A stretch of DNA of 64,000 nt from JAITWN01 sp050486285. Its GTDB lineage: Bacteria > Pseudomonadota > Gammaproteobacteria > SZUA-140. How positions within the stretch are numbered: the first letter of the stretch is position 1; each line of letters begins with the position of its first letter. Of the stretch, positions 43,242-55,192 are shown in pieces. The position numbers were made by a program, and so were the translations under genes. Location: positions 1 through 64,000 of the forward strand of contig JBJHCZ010000011.1 in assembly GCA_050486285.1 (NCBI GenBank). The letters run 5' to 3'. The notes under the pieces were generated by a model. It was not told where the DNA came from, did not search any database, and worked only from the letters and a program-made list of their open reading frames with translations.

Positions 43242-43465
43242 CGGTGATCCCTGCGCTGTCAGTCGTCCCGGACTTGCGCGTCTGCAAGGGATATCGGCCG
43301 GGCCAGCGCGGTCTTGCGCGCCCGGGCGCCTGGCGGAGCGGGGTCACGCCCTCCGGCAACGCCGTCGGCAACGCAACCTGCTTCAGGCTATGTCTGACCC
43401 TCGCGCGCTGTCAAGCGGCGGCGCCTGCCTGCCGGGGCGGAATATGCGATAATGACGCCGCATCG

Positions 43466-43484
43466 AGGGGCGGCATCCGCCCCG
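43466..43484 (+). other. GC hairpin in leader of DUF1289 gene
   Basis: GGGGCGGCATCCGCCCC forms a 7-bp stem with a three-base loop about 25 nt before the ATG of the DUF1289 gene. A -10-like GATAAT precedes it. It may stabilise or attenuate the short mRNA. Confidence 0.3.
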
Positions 43485-43506
43485 GTCAACCAGCGGAAGA
43501 AATCGG

Positions 43507-43671
43507 ATGAGCGAAGAAATCAAATCCCCCTGCATCAGCGTCTGCCTGTTCGACGAAGGCATCTGTACCGGCTGCGGCATGACCGAAGACGAGTCGAACA
43601 AGTGGCGAAAATTCACCGACGAGGAAAAGATCAAGGTGCTCCAGCGCCTCGGTAAGTGGCCACCGCAATAA
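43507..43671 (+). CDS. DUF1289 (YdhL-type) small cysteine-rich protein
   Basis: 54 residues: MSEEIKSPCISVCLFDEGIC begins it, followed by TGCGMTEDE. The four cysteines at positions 9, 13, 20 and 23 are the DUF1289 signature and probably bind a metal or Fe-S cluster. The tail EDESNKWRKFTDEEKIKVLQ (truncated) is also typical. Start ATG 43507. It precedes uup by 34 nt on the same strand. Function unknown. Confidence 0.85.
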   Translation: MSEEIKSPCISVCLFDEGICTGCGMTEDESNKWRKFTDEEKIKVLQRLGKWPPQ

Positions 43672-43705
43672 CCCCCTCCCGGGGCGCCCCGACAGCGGCG
43701 CGCTC

Positions 43706-45619
43706 ATGACCGTCCTCACCCTCAGCCAGGTCTCGCTGGCCTATGGCCACAAGCCGCTGCTCGACCATGTCGATTTCCAGATCGCGAGCGGCGAGCGCGT
43801 CTGCCTGATCGGACGAAACGGCACCGGAAAGTCGACGCTGTTCCGCGTCATCAGCGGCGTCGCCGAAGCGGATGACGGCGAGATCTGGCGCAAGGACACG
43901 CTGCGCATCTCCCACCTCGAACAGGACGTGCCGGAAGACGGTCACGACACCCTTTACGATGTCGTCGCCGGCGGCCTCGGCCAGGTCGGCGAGGTGCTCG
44001 CGGAATACCATCGCTGCGCGATCGGCACCCCCGGCACGCGCGACCACGACGGCACCCTGATGCGACTCGCGGCCTTGCAGCAGCACATCGAGGCGCTCGA
44101 CGGCTGGAACATCGAACAGCGCGTCGCAACCGCGCTGACCCGGCTTGCGCTACCGGCGGATCGCCCGATCGCCGCCTGCTCGGGCGGCGTCCGCCGCCGC
44201 GCCCTGCTCGCCCGCGCGCTGGTCAGCGAGCCCGACCTGCTGCTGCTCGACGAGCCGACCAACCACATGGACATCGAGGCGATCGGCTGGCTCGAGGAAT
44301 ACCTGCTGGGATTCCGCGGCGCGCTGATGTTCATCACCCACGACCGCACGCTGGCGCGCCACTTGTCGACCCGTATCATCGAGCTCGACCGCGGTCGACT
44401 GACTTCCTTCCCCGGCGACTACGACACCTGGCTGCGGCGCAAGGACGAGATGCTCGAGGCCGAGGCGAAGGCACATGCCGAATTCGATCGCAAGCTCGCG
44501 GAACACGAGGCCTGGATACGTCAGGGCATCAAGGCGCGGCGCACGCGCAATGAAGGCCGCGTAAGAAAGCTCCTCGCAATGCGCACCGAGCACGCCGAAC
44601 GGCGCGAACGCGCCGGCACGGTCAGTTTCAGCGTCGACAGCGGCGACTCCCCGGGACGTCGCGTCGTCGACCTGCGCCATGTCAGCTTCCACTTCGACAG
44701 CCAGTGCGTGATCCGCGACCTGTCGACGACGATCATGCGCGGCGACCGTATCGGCATCATCGGCCCGAACGGCTGCGGCAAGAGTACGCTGCTGAAACTC
44801 ATCCTCGGCGAGTTGCAGCCCGACTCCGGCGAGGTCGTGCACGGCAGCCGCCTGCAGATCGCGTACTTCGACCAGCACCGGGAACTGCTCGATCCCGGCA
44901 AGACCGTACGCGAGAACATCAGTGGCGGCAGTGACTACGTCAGCGTGCGCGGCAGTTCGCGGCACGTCATCGGCTATCTGAAGGATTTCCTGTTCCCGCC
45001 CGATCGCGTCGATTCTCCGGTCAGGATCCTGTCCGGCGGCGAGCGCAACCGTCTCCTGCTCGCGCGTCTGTTCACGAAACCGGCGAACATGATGGTGCTC
45101 GACGAACCGACCAACGATCTCGACGTCGATACCCTGGAACTGCTCGAGGATCTGCTCGCCGACTACGACGGCACCCTGCTGCTGGTCAGTCACGATCGTG
45201 CCTTCCTCGACAACGTCGTCACCGCGACGCTCGCCTTCGAGGGTAACGGCCGGGTCGGCGAATACGTCGGCGGCTACGAGGACTGGATCAGACAACGGCC
45301 GTCGGCGCCGCCGCCGATGCTGCCCGCCACCGGCGCCCAGACGGTCCACGATACGCCGAAGTCCGCGCCGGCCAGGGCCAAACCGGCGCGCGAACGCAAA
45401 CTCGGTTTTCGCGAGCGCGAGGAACTCGCCGCGTTGCCGGCGCGGATCGAACTGCTCGAGGGTGAGCAGCAGGAGATAGAGGCCGCAATCGCCGGGCGGG
45501 ATTTCTACCAGCAGGACAAGGACGCGATCACCTCGACCCTGATGCGCCTGGAACAGGTCAAGGAAGAACTCGAGCACGCCTATGCACGCTGGGAGGCGCT
45601 GGACGCGCGCGATCGCTGA
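43706..45619 (+). CDS. uup: ABC-F family ATPase Uup
   Basis: 637 residues with two ABC modules and no membrane segment. Walker A sites are GRNGTGKST and GPNGCGKST, signatures CSGGVRRRALLARAL and LSGGERNRLLLARLF, Walker B in LLLLDEPTNHMDIEA and MMVLDEPTNDLDVDT. A C-terminal ~85-residue coiled coil is the Uup DNA-binding domain. It is involved in ribosome function and suppression of transposon precise excision. The start ATG is at 43706. Confidence 0.93.
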   Translation: MTVLTLSQVSLAYGHKPLLDHVDFQIASGERVCLIGRNGTGKSTLFRVISGVAEADDGEIWRKDTLRISHLEQDVPEDGHDTLYDVVAGGLGQVGEVLAEYHRCAIGTPGTRDHDGTLMRLAALQQHIEALDGWNIEQRVATALTRLALPADRPIAACSGGVRRRALLARALVSEPDLLLLDEPTNHMDIEAIGWLEEYLLGFRGALMFITHDRTLARHLSTRIIELDRGRLTSFPGDYDTWLRRKDEMLEAEAKAHAEFDRKLAEHEAWIRQGIKARRTRNEGRVRKLLAMRTEHAERRERAGTVSFSVDSGDSPGRRVVDLRHVSFHFDSQCVIRDLSTTIMRGDRIGIIGPNGCGKSTLLKLILGELQPDSGEVVHGSRLQIAYFDQHRELLDPGKTVRENISGGSDYVSVRGSSRHVIGYLKDFLFPPDRVDSPVRILSGGERNRLLLARLFTKPANMMVLDEPTNDLDVDTLELLEDLLADYDGTLLLVSHDRAFLDNVVTATLAFEGNGRVGEYVGGYEDWIRQRPSAPPPMLPATGAQTVHDTPKSAPARAKPARERKLGFREREELAALPARIELLEGEQQEIEAAIAGRDFYQQDKDAITSTLMRLEQVKEELEHAYARWEALDARDR

Positions 45620-45643
45620 GGGCGGTTGGCAGCCTGCTGCAAT

Positions 45644-45715
45644 GGGGTCAGAGTCGTTTGATCGAAATGCATCCGTCGAAATTGATTTTACCCGGGGTCA
45701 AACCACTCTGACCCC
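45644..45715. repeat. Palindromic repeat, family of three (copy 2)
   Basis: GGGGTCAGAGTCGTTTGATC at the left and an imperfect inverted end (GTCAAACCACTCTGACCCC) at the right. It lies between the convergent uup and SprT-like genes, where it could act as a bidirectional terminator. The right arm carries a substitution relative to copies 1 and 3, so it is the most decayed copy. Confidence 0.8.
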
Positions 45716-45743
45716 CGAGACCACAGACGTGTTCAGCAGCCTG

Positions 45744-46262
45744 TTAGCGAAGCAGTGTGAGCCGCGTCCCGCAGCGGCGGCAGTGGTAACGCGCGTCCTC
45801 GTTCAGGATGCGACGATGGCGGCGTGTCGTCAGTTCATGGGCCGCGCAGTCGCAGCGATAGGCATACCGGCGCTGCGCGCGCAGCGGTATGCCGTCGAGG
45901 TCATAAGCAGCGCCGGCGGCGGGATCGATACCGAACGCCGCCATGACCGACCGCCACTCCGGACCATGGGGACGCAGGCGCCGCGGGCGGTGCAGACAGT
46001 CGGCGACATAGTGCGCGACCTCGTGCGGCACCGTGATTTCGAGATTGTCGCGCGGATACTTCGCGAACAGCCACGGGTTGTAACGGAACTCCCGCTGCCC
46101 TCCGCGGACGCGATACATGCCGGCGGCGCGCCCGCGCAGGTCGAACAGCACCGGCAACATCTCGAAGTCTCGCCGCCAGATGACTGCGGCCCTCAGCAGC
46201 CAGTCGCGGGTCGCGGCGATCACTGCTTCGCGCCCGGCGGCGCCGATCGGCTCGATCGTCAA
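45744..46262 (-). CDS. SprT-like zinc metalloprotease domain protein
   Basis: 172 residues. The zinc site VPHEVAHYV (HExxH) is followed by a third ligand region RRLRPHGPEWRSVM and a C-terminal zinc ribbon with CDC and CRRC pairs. This is the SprT/YggI arrangement. No ATG is available near the mscS junction; TTG 46262 overlaps the mscS stop and gives LTIEPIGAAGREAV. It is translated with the upstream channel gene. The biological substrate is unknown. Confidence 0.82.
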   Translation of the reverse strand: MTIEPIGAAGREAVIAATRDWLLRAAVIWRRDFEMLPVLFDLRGRAAGMYRVRGGQREFRYNPWLFAKYPRDNLEITVPHEVAHYVADCLHRPRRLRPHGPEWRSVMAAFGIDPAAGAAYDLDGIPLRAQRRYAYRCDCAAHELTTRRHRRILNEDARYHCRRCGTRLTLLR

Positions 46263-47923
46263 TTGCCGCCCCCGCCGCCGGCCATATGCACCGTCAGCTG
46301 ATTGAACGGGATGACCCAGCCATGGCGGTTGCAGGACTCGACGGCGAGGCGCTGCATCAGGCGCTGGATGCGAAAATATCGGTCGGCGGCACCCCCGGCG
46401 AAGCCGGCGATCAGGAGCAGGTTCAGGGAGGAATCGCCGGCCTTCGCGAACTCGACATTGAAATGAAGCAGGTGCTCGCCGACATCGCTCTCCCTGAGTC
46501 CCGCGCCCACCTCTTCCGCCATGCGCTCGCGGATCGTCGTCGTGATTGCGGCCTGGTGGCTGTAGTCGAGCCCGAACTCGACGGTGAGGACAAAGCCGCC
46601 GGACAGCACCCGCGGCGCAAGCCCGAGGAAGTCCCGGGTCGCGAAACTCTTGATGCTGCCGAGCACCTGCAGCTGCACGCGCTCGGGCGTCTGCGCGACG
46701 ATGCGACCGAAGGTGCCGTCCGAAAGCAGCAGCCAGTCGCCGAGGTCGGCGGGGAACCACGACTCGTCGGCCTCGTAGCGGCGCGAGACATGATCGACCA
46801 GCATGCGCAACGGCAGGGTCTGCACACCGCCCTGCAGTTTCGGGTTCTCCAGCGTCGCGTACATGCCGAGCGTGCGGATACGCCACGGCAGGCCGTCGTA
46901 GATGATGCGCTCCCCTTCCCTGACCGGACCGAGGTTCAGCATCAGTCGCGCCTCGGTCAGAAATCTCGGCAATGAACGCTGCGCCGCGAGCGCCGCGCCG
47001 GCCAGCAGGATCAACAGCAGGCCCAGCAACAGCCAGTCGCCGCGGACGTAGAACACCGCCATGCCGGACAACAGGACGATGATCGTCGTGAACAGGTAGA
47101 ACAGCAGGTTGCCGACCCGCGCCGGGAACACGCCGCTCTCCCGCGCGCGCCGCATGACCTGGCGATCGTAGAGGCGTGCCAGCGCGCGCATGCCGAGGTA
47201 GACGAACAGCATCACGAGGATCGCGATGAACAGGTTCAGCACGCGTCCCGACAACAGCGTCTGCAGGCGGTCGAGCGGGTCCTGCTGCGCGGCCGGCGGC
47301 GCCAGCACCTGCTGCATCTCGATCTCGACCAGGTTCAGGCGATTGCGGGCCTCCTGGTAGCGCCGTTGCCAGCGTTGCTCGAGCGTCGAGAAGGCCTCCC
47401 GGAGATGGTCGGAGGGCGCATGCTCGCGATTGCGCTCGATGTTGCGCAAGGCGGTCTCCGCGGCGTCGACACGTTCCTGATAATAGGCCTGCTCATTGCG
47501 CAAGCGCTCGAGCCTGCGCGGACGTTCGGTCAGGCGACGCAGCTCCAGCAGTACCGGCTCGAATACCGATTGAAGCTCATCGCGCCAGTCGAACGCGGTC
47601 TCGGTGCGCACGCCGAACAACCCGAGGTCGACGCTCTCGGTTGCGAGCAGTTCGAGCGCCGTCTGCAGCGACTCGAGATCCTGCACACGCTGCTCGATCT
47701 CGCGCGACAGCCGCGCCTGCTCGCGCTCGTTGTCGGTCTCGCGCAGCTCCTGGCGCAGTTCTCGCAGATCGGCACGCATCGCGTCCATCGTCTCTACGAG
47801 GATCTCGAGATGGCGCCAGCTCTCGGGGGTACGAGTTTCAGGCGTAGCCTGCGCGACAGCGATTGCGGGCAGCGACCATGCCGCCAGCAACAGCATCAGC
47901 AGCCACAGACCACGCCGATTCAT
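46259..47923 (-). CDS. MscS-family mechanosensitive channel with N-terminal coiled coil
   Basis: About 554 residues from ATG 47923. Signal peptide RRGLWLLMLLLAAWSLPAIA, then a periplasmic coiled-coil region (~30-220, e.g. LRELRQELRETDNEREQARL), then three or more membrane segments (VLNLFIAILVMLFVYLGM, GNLLFYLFTTIIVLLSGM, WLLLGLLLILLAGAALAA) and an MscS beta/alpha-beta domain. This resembles the large MscK/YbiO-type channels on a reduced scale. The gene lies 19 nt after the Pap gene. Confidence 0.8.
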   Translation of the reverse strand: MNRRGLWLLMLLLAAWSLPAIAVAQATPETRTPESWRHLEILVETMDAMRADLRELRQELRETDNEREQARLSREIEQRVQDLESLQTALELLATESVDLGLFGVRTETAFDWRDELQSVFEPVLLELRRLTERPRRLERLRNEQAYYQERVDAAETALRNIERNREHAPSDHLREAFSTLEQRWQRRYQEARNRLNLVEIEMQQVLAPPAAQQDPLDRLQTLLSGRVLNLFIAILVMLFVYLGMRALARLYDRQVMRRARESGVFPARVGNLLFYLFTTIIVLLSGMAVFYVRGDWLLLGLLLILLAGAALAAQRSLPRFLTEARLMLNLGPVREGERIIYDGLPWRIRTLGMYATLENPKLQGGVQTLPLRMLVDHVSRRYEADESWFPADLGDWLLLSDGTFGRIVAQTPERVQLQVLGSIKSFATRDFLGLAPRVLSGGFVLTVEFGLDYSHQAAITTTIRERMAEEVGAGLRESDVGEHLLHFNVEFAKAGDSSLNLLLIAGFAGGAADRYFRIQRLMQRLAVESCNRHGWVIPFNQLTVHMAGGGGGN

Positions 47924-47941
47924 CGCAAGCACTCCGGTTCG

Positions 47942-49420
47942 TCACGTCTGTCGTACAAGCGCGTGCTCCAGTCGATTGCACCAGTTGCGCAGCACCGTGA
48001 CACGCGCATGGCGCTTGTCCTCGGCGGCGACGAGGTTCCACGGCGCCACCGCGGTGTCGGTCTGCGCGAGCATCTGTTCGACCGCGGCGATGTAGTCATC
48101 GCGGCGCTCGCGGTTGCGCCAATCGTCGTCGGTCAGCTTGTGCCGCTTCCAGGCCACGCGCTCGCGATCCTGAAATCGCTTCAACTGCTCGCCGGCGCTG
48201 ACATGCAGCCAGTACTTGGCCAGCACGATGCCGTGATCGACGAGCCGGGCCTCGAAGTCATTGATCTCGTCGTAGGCCCGCCGCCATTCATGCTCCCCGG
48301 CAAGCCCCTCGACGCGCTCGACCAGCACGCGACCGTACCACGAGCGATCATACACGGTCAGGAACCCCGCGCGCGGCAGTTGACGCCAGAAGCGCCACAG
48401 ATAATGCCGGCTGCGTTCGACCTCGTTCGGCGCGCCGACCTGCATGACCCGGTACAGGCGCGCATCGATCGGCGCAACCAGCCGGCGGATGATGCCGCCC
48501 TTGCCGGCGGCATCCCAGCCCTCGAAGACCGCGACGCAGGGGATGCCGGCCGACCAGGCCCGCCAGGCGAGAGTGGTCAAGCGTGACTGCCAGCGTTTCA
48601 GGTCGCGCTTGTAGACGTCTTCCGACAGACTCGTGCCGAGATCCACGCGCGAGAGCGCGGATGATCCGGGTTTGTTCACACACCCGGCTTCCACGGCGTC
48701 GCGCGCTGCCGCGGTTTCGTCCGCCCGGCGCGCCATCGCATCGAGCAGGATAGTTCCGGCCCCGAGATCGCGGGCACGATCGTCATGCGCGTCGATACGA
48801 TGCCAGGGACTGGGATCACTGTCGGTGAGCGCGAGCAGGCGGTCGGCGGCTTCGGTGAATAATCCGAACTGGCGCTTGCCCCTGCCCTCCGCGGCATGCC
48901 CGCGCAGGTAGCGCTGGATCTCACGGCGACGGCGCATGCGCTGCTCATGAACCTCGCGATCGAGGTGCAGCCACAACTTGACGAGCGACAGGCCGTCGGC
49001 GACCAGCATGCGTTCGTGCGCGGCGATCCGCCGTGCCTCGCGCTCGAGATCCGCATCCCCGATCTCGCGGCGAACACGCCGGTACAGCGGCATCCAGTAC
49101 CAGGCGCCGAACATGATCGCGATAGTGCCGCGCGGCGGTAGCCGGCGCCAGAAGCGCCACATCCATGGCCGTTCGCGTTCCTCGTCGCTGTCGGCCCAGA
49201 AACCGTGGGTCTCGACGCCGCGGGCGTCGAACCATTGATTGAGGCGGTCGGCGAGTTCGCCCTTGCCGCCGCCCTCCGGGCCGGCAATGATGATCAGCGT
49301 CGCGACGCCGGCCTCGCGCAGCGCGCGCTGGCGTTCCAGCAGGGCCGGCCACAATTCGGCTTCGCGGGCCAGGAATGCCTCGCGTGAGACTGCCGGGGCT
49401 GATTTACTTGATCGGGACAT
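47942..49420 (-). CDS. pap: Polyphosphate:AMP phosphotransferase (two PPK2 domains)
   Basis: 492 residues with two tandem PPK2 domains. The C-terminal one has the canonical FEGWDAAGKGGIIRRL P-loop and a lid-type DRSWYGRVLVERVEG. The N-terminal one has the altered loop IAGPEGGGKGELADRLNQWF and is probably less active. The length and tandem layout match Pap, which phosphorylates AMP with polyphosphate in the cytoplasm. It is first in pap-mscS-sprT. Confidence 0.9.
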   Translation of the reverse strand: MSRSSKSAPAVSREAFLAREAELWPALLERQRALREAGVATLIIIAGPEGGGKGELADRLNQWFDARGVETHGFWADSDEERERPWMWRFWRRLPPRGTIAIMFGAWYWMPLYRRVRREIGDADLEREARRIAAHERMLVADGLSLVKLWLHLDREVHEQRMRRRREIQRYLRGHAAEGRGKRQFGLFTEAADRLLALTDSDPSPWHRIDAHDDRARDLGAGTILLDAMARRADETAAARDAVEAGCVNKPGSSALSRVDLGTSLSEDVYKRDLKRWQSRLTTLAWRAWSAGIPCVAVFEGWDAAGKGGIIRRLVAPIDARLYRVMQVGAPNEVERSRHYLWRFWRQLPRAGFLTVYDRSWYGRVLVERVEGLAGEHEWRRAYDEINDFEARLVDHGIVLAKYWLHVSAGEQLKRFQDRERVAWKRHKLTDDDWRNRERRDDYIAAVEQMLAQTDTAVAPWNLVAAEDKRHARVTVLRNWCNRLEHALVRQT

Positions 49421-49485
49421 GTCACACGCTGGTTAGCGACCGGCCGGGACCCGAAGGCCCCGGCACGGCTGTGACGGTCATTGTG

Positions 49486-49863
49486 TCAGATGTACGCGAT
49501 GTGCGAAACGTCGGCCATGAAGTGGCGGTAGTCGCAGGTCAGCTCGTCATCGGGATGGATGTCGCGAGTCGCCCAGCCCACGCCGACCTCGCTGAAGTCG
49601 ACATTCGGCTCGCGCGAATGGTTCATGTACTTGCCCATCGTCGATTCGTAGTACAGCAGGCCGCTCTGCTCGGGCTGATAGAGATGGATTTCGATTTCCT
49701 CGCGAACCGACGGCGGCAGTTTCTCGAACTCCTCCTCGGTGAAGCAGATATCGAACAGCGGGTTGAACTCCCAGACCTTGGCGCCCTGCGGGATAAAGCC
49801 CGACGCGAACACGCCGAAGCCCTGGATCGAACTCTTGTCGAGATAGGTCGGAACGATAATCAT
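49486..49863 (-). CDS. SET-domain protein (short, stand-alone)
   Basis: 125 residues consisting of a SET domain only: GFGVFASGFIPQGAKVWEF at the N-terminus, MNHSREPNVDF for the NHS/cofactor pocket, and DELTCDYRHF near the C-terminus. It is a putative lysine methyltransferase. Pre-SET and post-SET cysteines are absent. No substrate is evident. Its start region faces the large nested hairpin described at 49947. Confidence 0.85.
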   Translation of the reverse strand: MIIVPTYLDKSSIQGFGVFASGFIPQGAKVWEFNPLFDICFTEEEFEKLPPSVREEIEIHLYQPEQSGLLYYESTMGKYMNHSREPNVDFSEVGVGWATRDIHPDDELTCDYRHFMADVSHIAYI

Positions 49864-50192
49864 GGGACTCCTTGCCGATGATCATTGGGTGGGGCGAAAA
49901 TTCCGCCTGATGTTTACAGCAAGCCCGAGGCCACGTCAATGGCCGCGCGTCGTTCCGTTTCGCGGACACCCGACGCTGGTAACGGCGGTATTCGGACCCG
50001 GGCCGGCCATGTCTTTTCAGGACCGCCATGAACCCATCCCTGGGGGCTGCCTGCGAGACATCCTGTCTCGCAGGCTCCTGAAAAGACATGGCCGGCCCGG
50101 GTCCTCCTGATGTCTCGTGCCGGTCGGGTGTCCGCGAAACGGAACGACGCGATCGCTTGACAAGACCGGCGGCCGGGCGCATATAGCCCGCG
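49864..50192. other. 329-bp divergent intergenic region dominated by nested hairpin
   Basis: Apart from 83 bp next to the SET gene and 42 bp next to the MFS gene, the whole region is the element at 49947-50150. A TTGACA (50157-50162) with TATAGC (50182-50187), spacer 19, may be the MFS promoter directly adjoining the element. Confidence 0.5.
49947..50150. repeat. Nested inverted-repeat element A (conserved core, locus-specific arms)
   Basis: From outside inward there is an outer perfect inverted pair of 28 bp (49947-49974 and 50123-50150), unpaired spacers of about 19 bp, an inner perfect pair of 29 bp (49994-50022 and 50076-50104), and a 53-bp core (50023-50075). The core holds CCATCCCTGGGGGCTG and its own hairpin CCTGCGAGACA-tcc-TGTCTCGCAGG (50050-50074). 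The core recurs in element B with two differences; the arms do not. There is no ORF within it. Confidence 0.9.
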
Positions 50193-51629
50193 ATGCCGAC
50201 CGTATACTCCAGGGACCCCCGCGCCGAAAGGTCGCTGCGACACTCGATCCGGGACGGAGTGTCGTGGTCGGTGATGATCGGCAGCGGCGAGAGCTACTTC
50301 TCGGCCTTCGCGATCTACCTGAAGGCGACGACTGCCCAGATCGGCATCCTCGCCACCCTGCCGCCGCTGATCGCGTCGTTCGCCCAGTTGCTGTCGTCGT
50401 GGCTCGGGCGCCTGAGCGGCCGGCGCAAGGGTATCATCGTGTGCGGCGCCGCCCTGCAGGCCGTGACCCTGATCCCGCTCGCGCTGCTGCCGATCCTGTT
50501 CCCGGATCATGCGATCCCGATCCTGATCGGCTGCGCGATCGTCTACTTCGCCGGCGCGAACCTCGCCGCGCCGCAATGGGGCAGCCTGATGGGCGACCTC
50601 GTCCCGGAACGGCGCCGCGGACGCTATTTCGGCCACCGGACCCGGCTGTGCAGCATCACCTCGTTCCTCGCGCTGGTGTTCGCCGGCGTCACCCTCGACC
50701 TGTTCGACCGCAACGGCTGGACCATCGCCGGCTACCTGACGATCCTGTTCGTCGCCGCCACCGCGCGGATGGTCTCGGTCTGGCACCTGTCGCGCATGTA
50801 CGACCCGCCCGGCCATGTCGCGGCGCTCGAATCGCCGTTCCGGGCCGGTATCCGCGAACGCCTGCGCGGCTCGCCGTTCGTCCGCTTCTCGATCTTTTTC
50901 GCGGTGATGCAGTTCGCGGTCCACATCGCCGCGCCGTTCTTCGTGCTGTACATGCTGCGCGACCTCGGCCTCAGCTATCTCGAGTTCACGATCCTGAGCG
51001 CGACCTCGGTGCTGGTGCAGTTCCTGACGCTGAACCGTTGGGGCCGGCTCAGCGACGTATTCGGCAACCGCTTCATCCTCGTCGTCACCGGGCTGACGAT
51101 CCCGATCCTGCCGGCGTTGTGGCTGGTGTCGACGAACTATGTCTGGCTGCTGCTGGTACAGGCCCTGAGCGGGCTGGCGTGGGCGGGGTTCTCGCTGAGC
51201 GCGGGCAACTATCTGTACGACCTGATCCCGGGCGCAAAGCGCGCGACGCTGATGGCCTTCCATAACGTGCTGGCGAGCGTCGGGATTTTCTGCGGCGCGC
51301 TGCTCGGCGGCTGGCTGGGCACCCACCTGCCGACGGAGATCACGCTGTTCGGAGAGACCTACGAATGGTTCAGCGCGCTATACGGGGTGTTTCTCGCATC
51401 GACGCTCGCGCGCTTCGCGGTCGCGGCACTGTTCCTGCCGCGGCTGCGGGAGATGCGCGCGGTCAGGCCGGTCAGCGTCGGCGACCTGATCTTCCGGGTC
51501 AGTCGCTTCCACCCGCTGTCCGGGCTGAACTTCGACATCGTCGGTTCGCGCCGGCGCAAGACGGCGCGCAGGACCGCCGGCCATGACGACGACGTGCCGC
51601 CGGCCTCGACCGGCGGCGGGGGAGGCCCC

Positions 51630-51647
<18 letters not shown>
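50193..51647 (+). CDS. MFS transporter, substrate unknown
   Basis: 484 residues with about 12 hydrophobic segments, and an early ERSLRHSIRDGVSWSVMIGS stretch that I recognise as common in uncharacterised MFS proteins. The loop PERRRGRYFGHRTRL corresponds to the MFS loop 2-3 motif. The C-terminal ~60 residues are cytoplasmic and basic. Its 3' end overlaps the convergent typA gene by 18 nt. Nothing in the context gives the substrate. Confidence 0.75.
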
Positions 51648-53447
<1,800 letters not shown>

Positions 53448-53476
53448 GTCCTTTCACCGTAGCGGAACGGGCGGGA

Positions 53477-54823
<1,347 letters not shown>

Positions 54824-54975
54824 CAATGTTCTCCTGGTTGGCCTGGTCGATGCGCATTGCGCAGGACCGGTCTCGTCCAGGCGATATGATTAAAGGGTGA
54901 TGATTCGAGGCAGGCCGGAAGGGGTTACCGCGAAGGTCCGCGCAGAAGACCGGTCTGCGGCAGGACACGGGCGGT

Positions 54976-55003
54976 ATTGTAGCAGAAACCGGGCGAATGC
55001 AAA
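54976..55003 (-). promoter_or_regulatory. Promoter of rhlE
   Basis: On the minus strand TTTGCA (55003-54998) and TACAAT (54981-54976) are separated by 16 bp, a fair sigma-70 promoter. Transcription would start near 54969 and give a leader of about 145 nt before the rhlE ATG. Element B begins 13 bp upstream of the -35. Confidence 0.5.
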
Positions 55004-55015
55004 GGAATTTATTGA

Positions 55016-55185
55016 ATCATTCATGAATCTCCAGTTGCAGTGGCTGGATCCCGGGCAGTCTGGCCCTCCCGGGACCGCCATAAACCCATCCCTGGGGGCT
55101 GCCGGCGAGACATCCTGTCTCGCAGGCTCCCGGGAGGGCCAGACTGCCCGGGATCTGTGGGTGTCGTGCGTGATTCATGAATGAT
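55016..55185. repeat. Nested inverted-repeat element B (conserved core, locus-specific arms)
   Basis: An outer perfect inverted pair of 14 bp, ATCATTCATGAATC (55016-55029) and its complement (55172-55185), encloses unpaired spacers of about 17 bp. Inside them is an inner perfect pair of 28 bp (55047-55074 and 55128-55155) around a 53-bp core (55075-55127). The core differs from that of element A at two bases only, while the arms share no sequence with element A. The core hairpin has one mismatch here. Confidence 0.9.
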
Positions 55186-55192
55186 GCTGATA

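Larger units (their letters stand above)
54827..55192. other. 366-bp intergenic region with rhlE leader and element B
   Basis: It holds the rhlE leader (54824-54969), its promoter (54976-55003), and the nested hairpin element B (55016-55185), which ends 8 bp from the arfB stop codon. I see no coding sequence in it. Confidence 0.6.

Noticed and set aside
49947..50150. Retron, diversity-generating element or group II intron for the nested hairpin
   Set aside because: No reverse transcriptase, no template/variable repeat pair and no intron domain V are present in the window. The structure alone does not support these.
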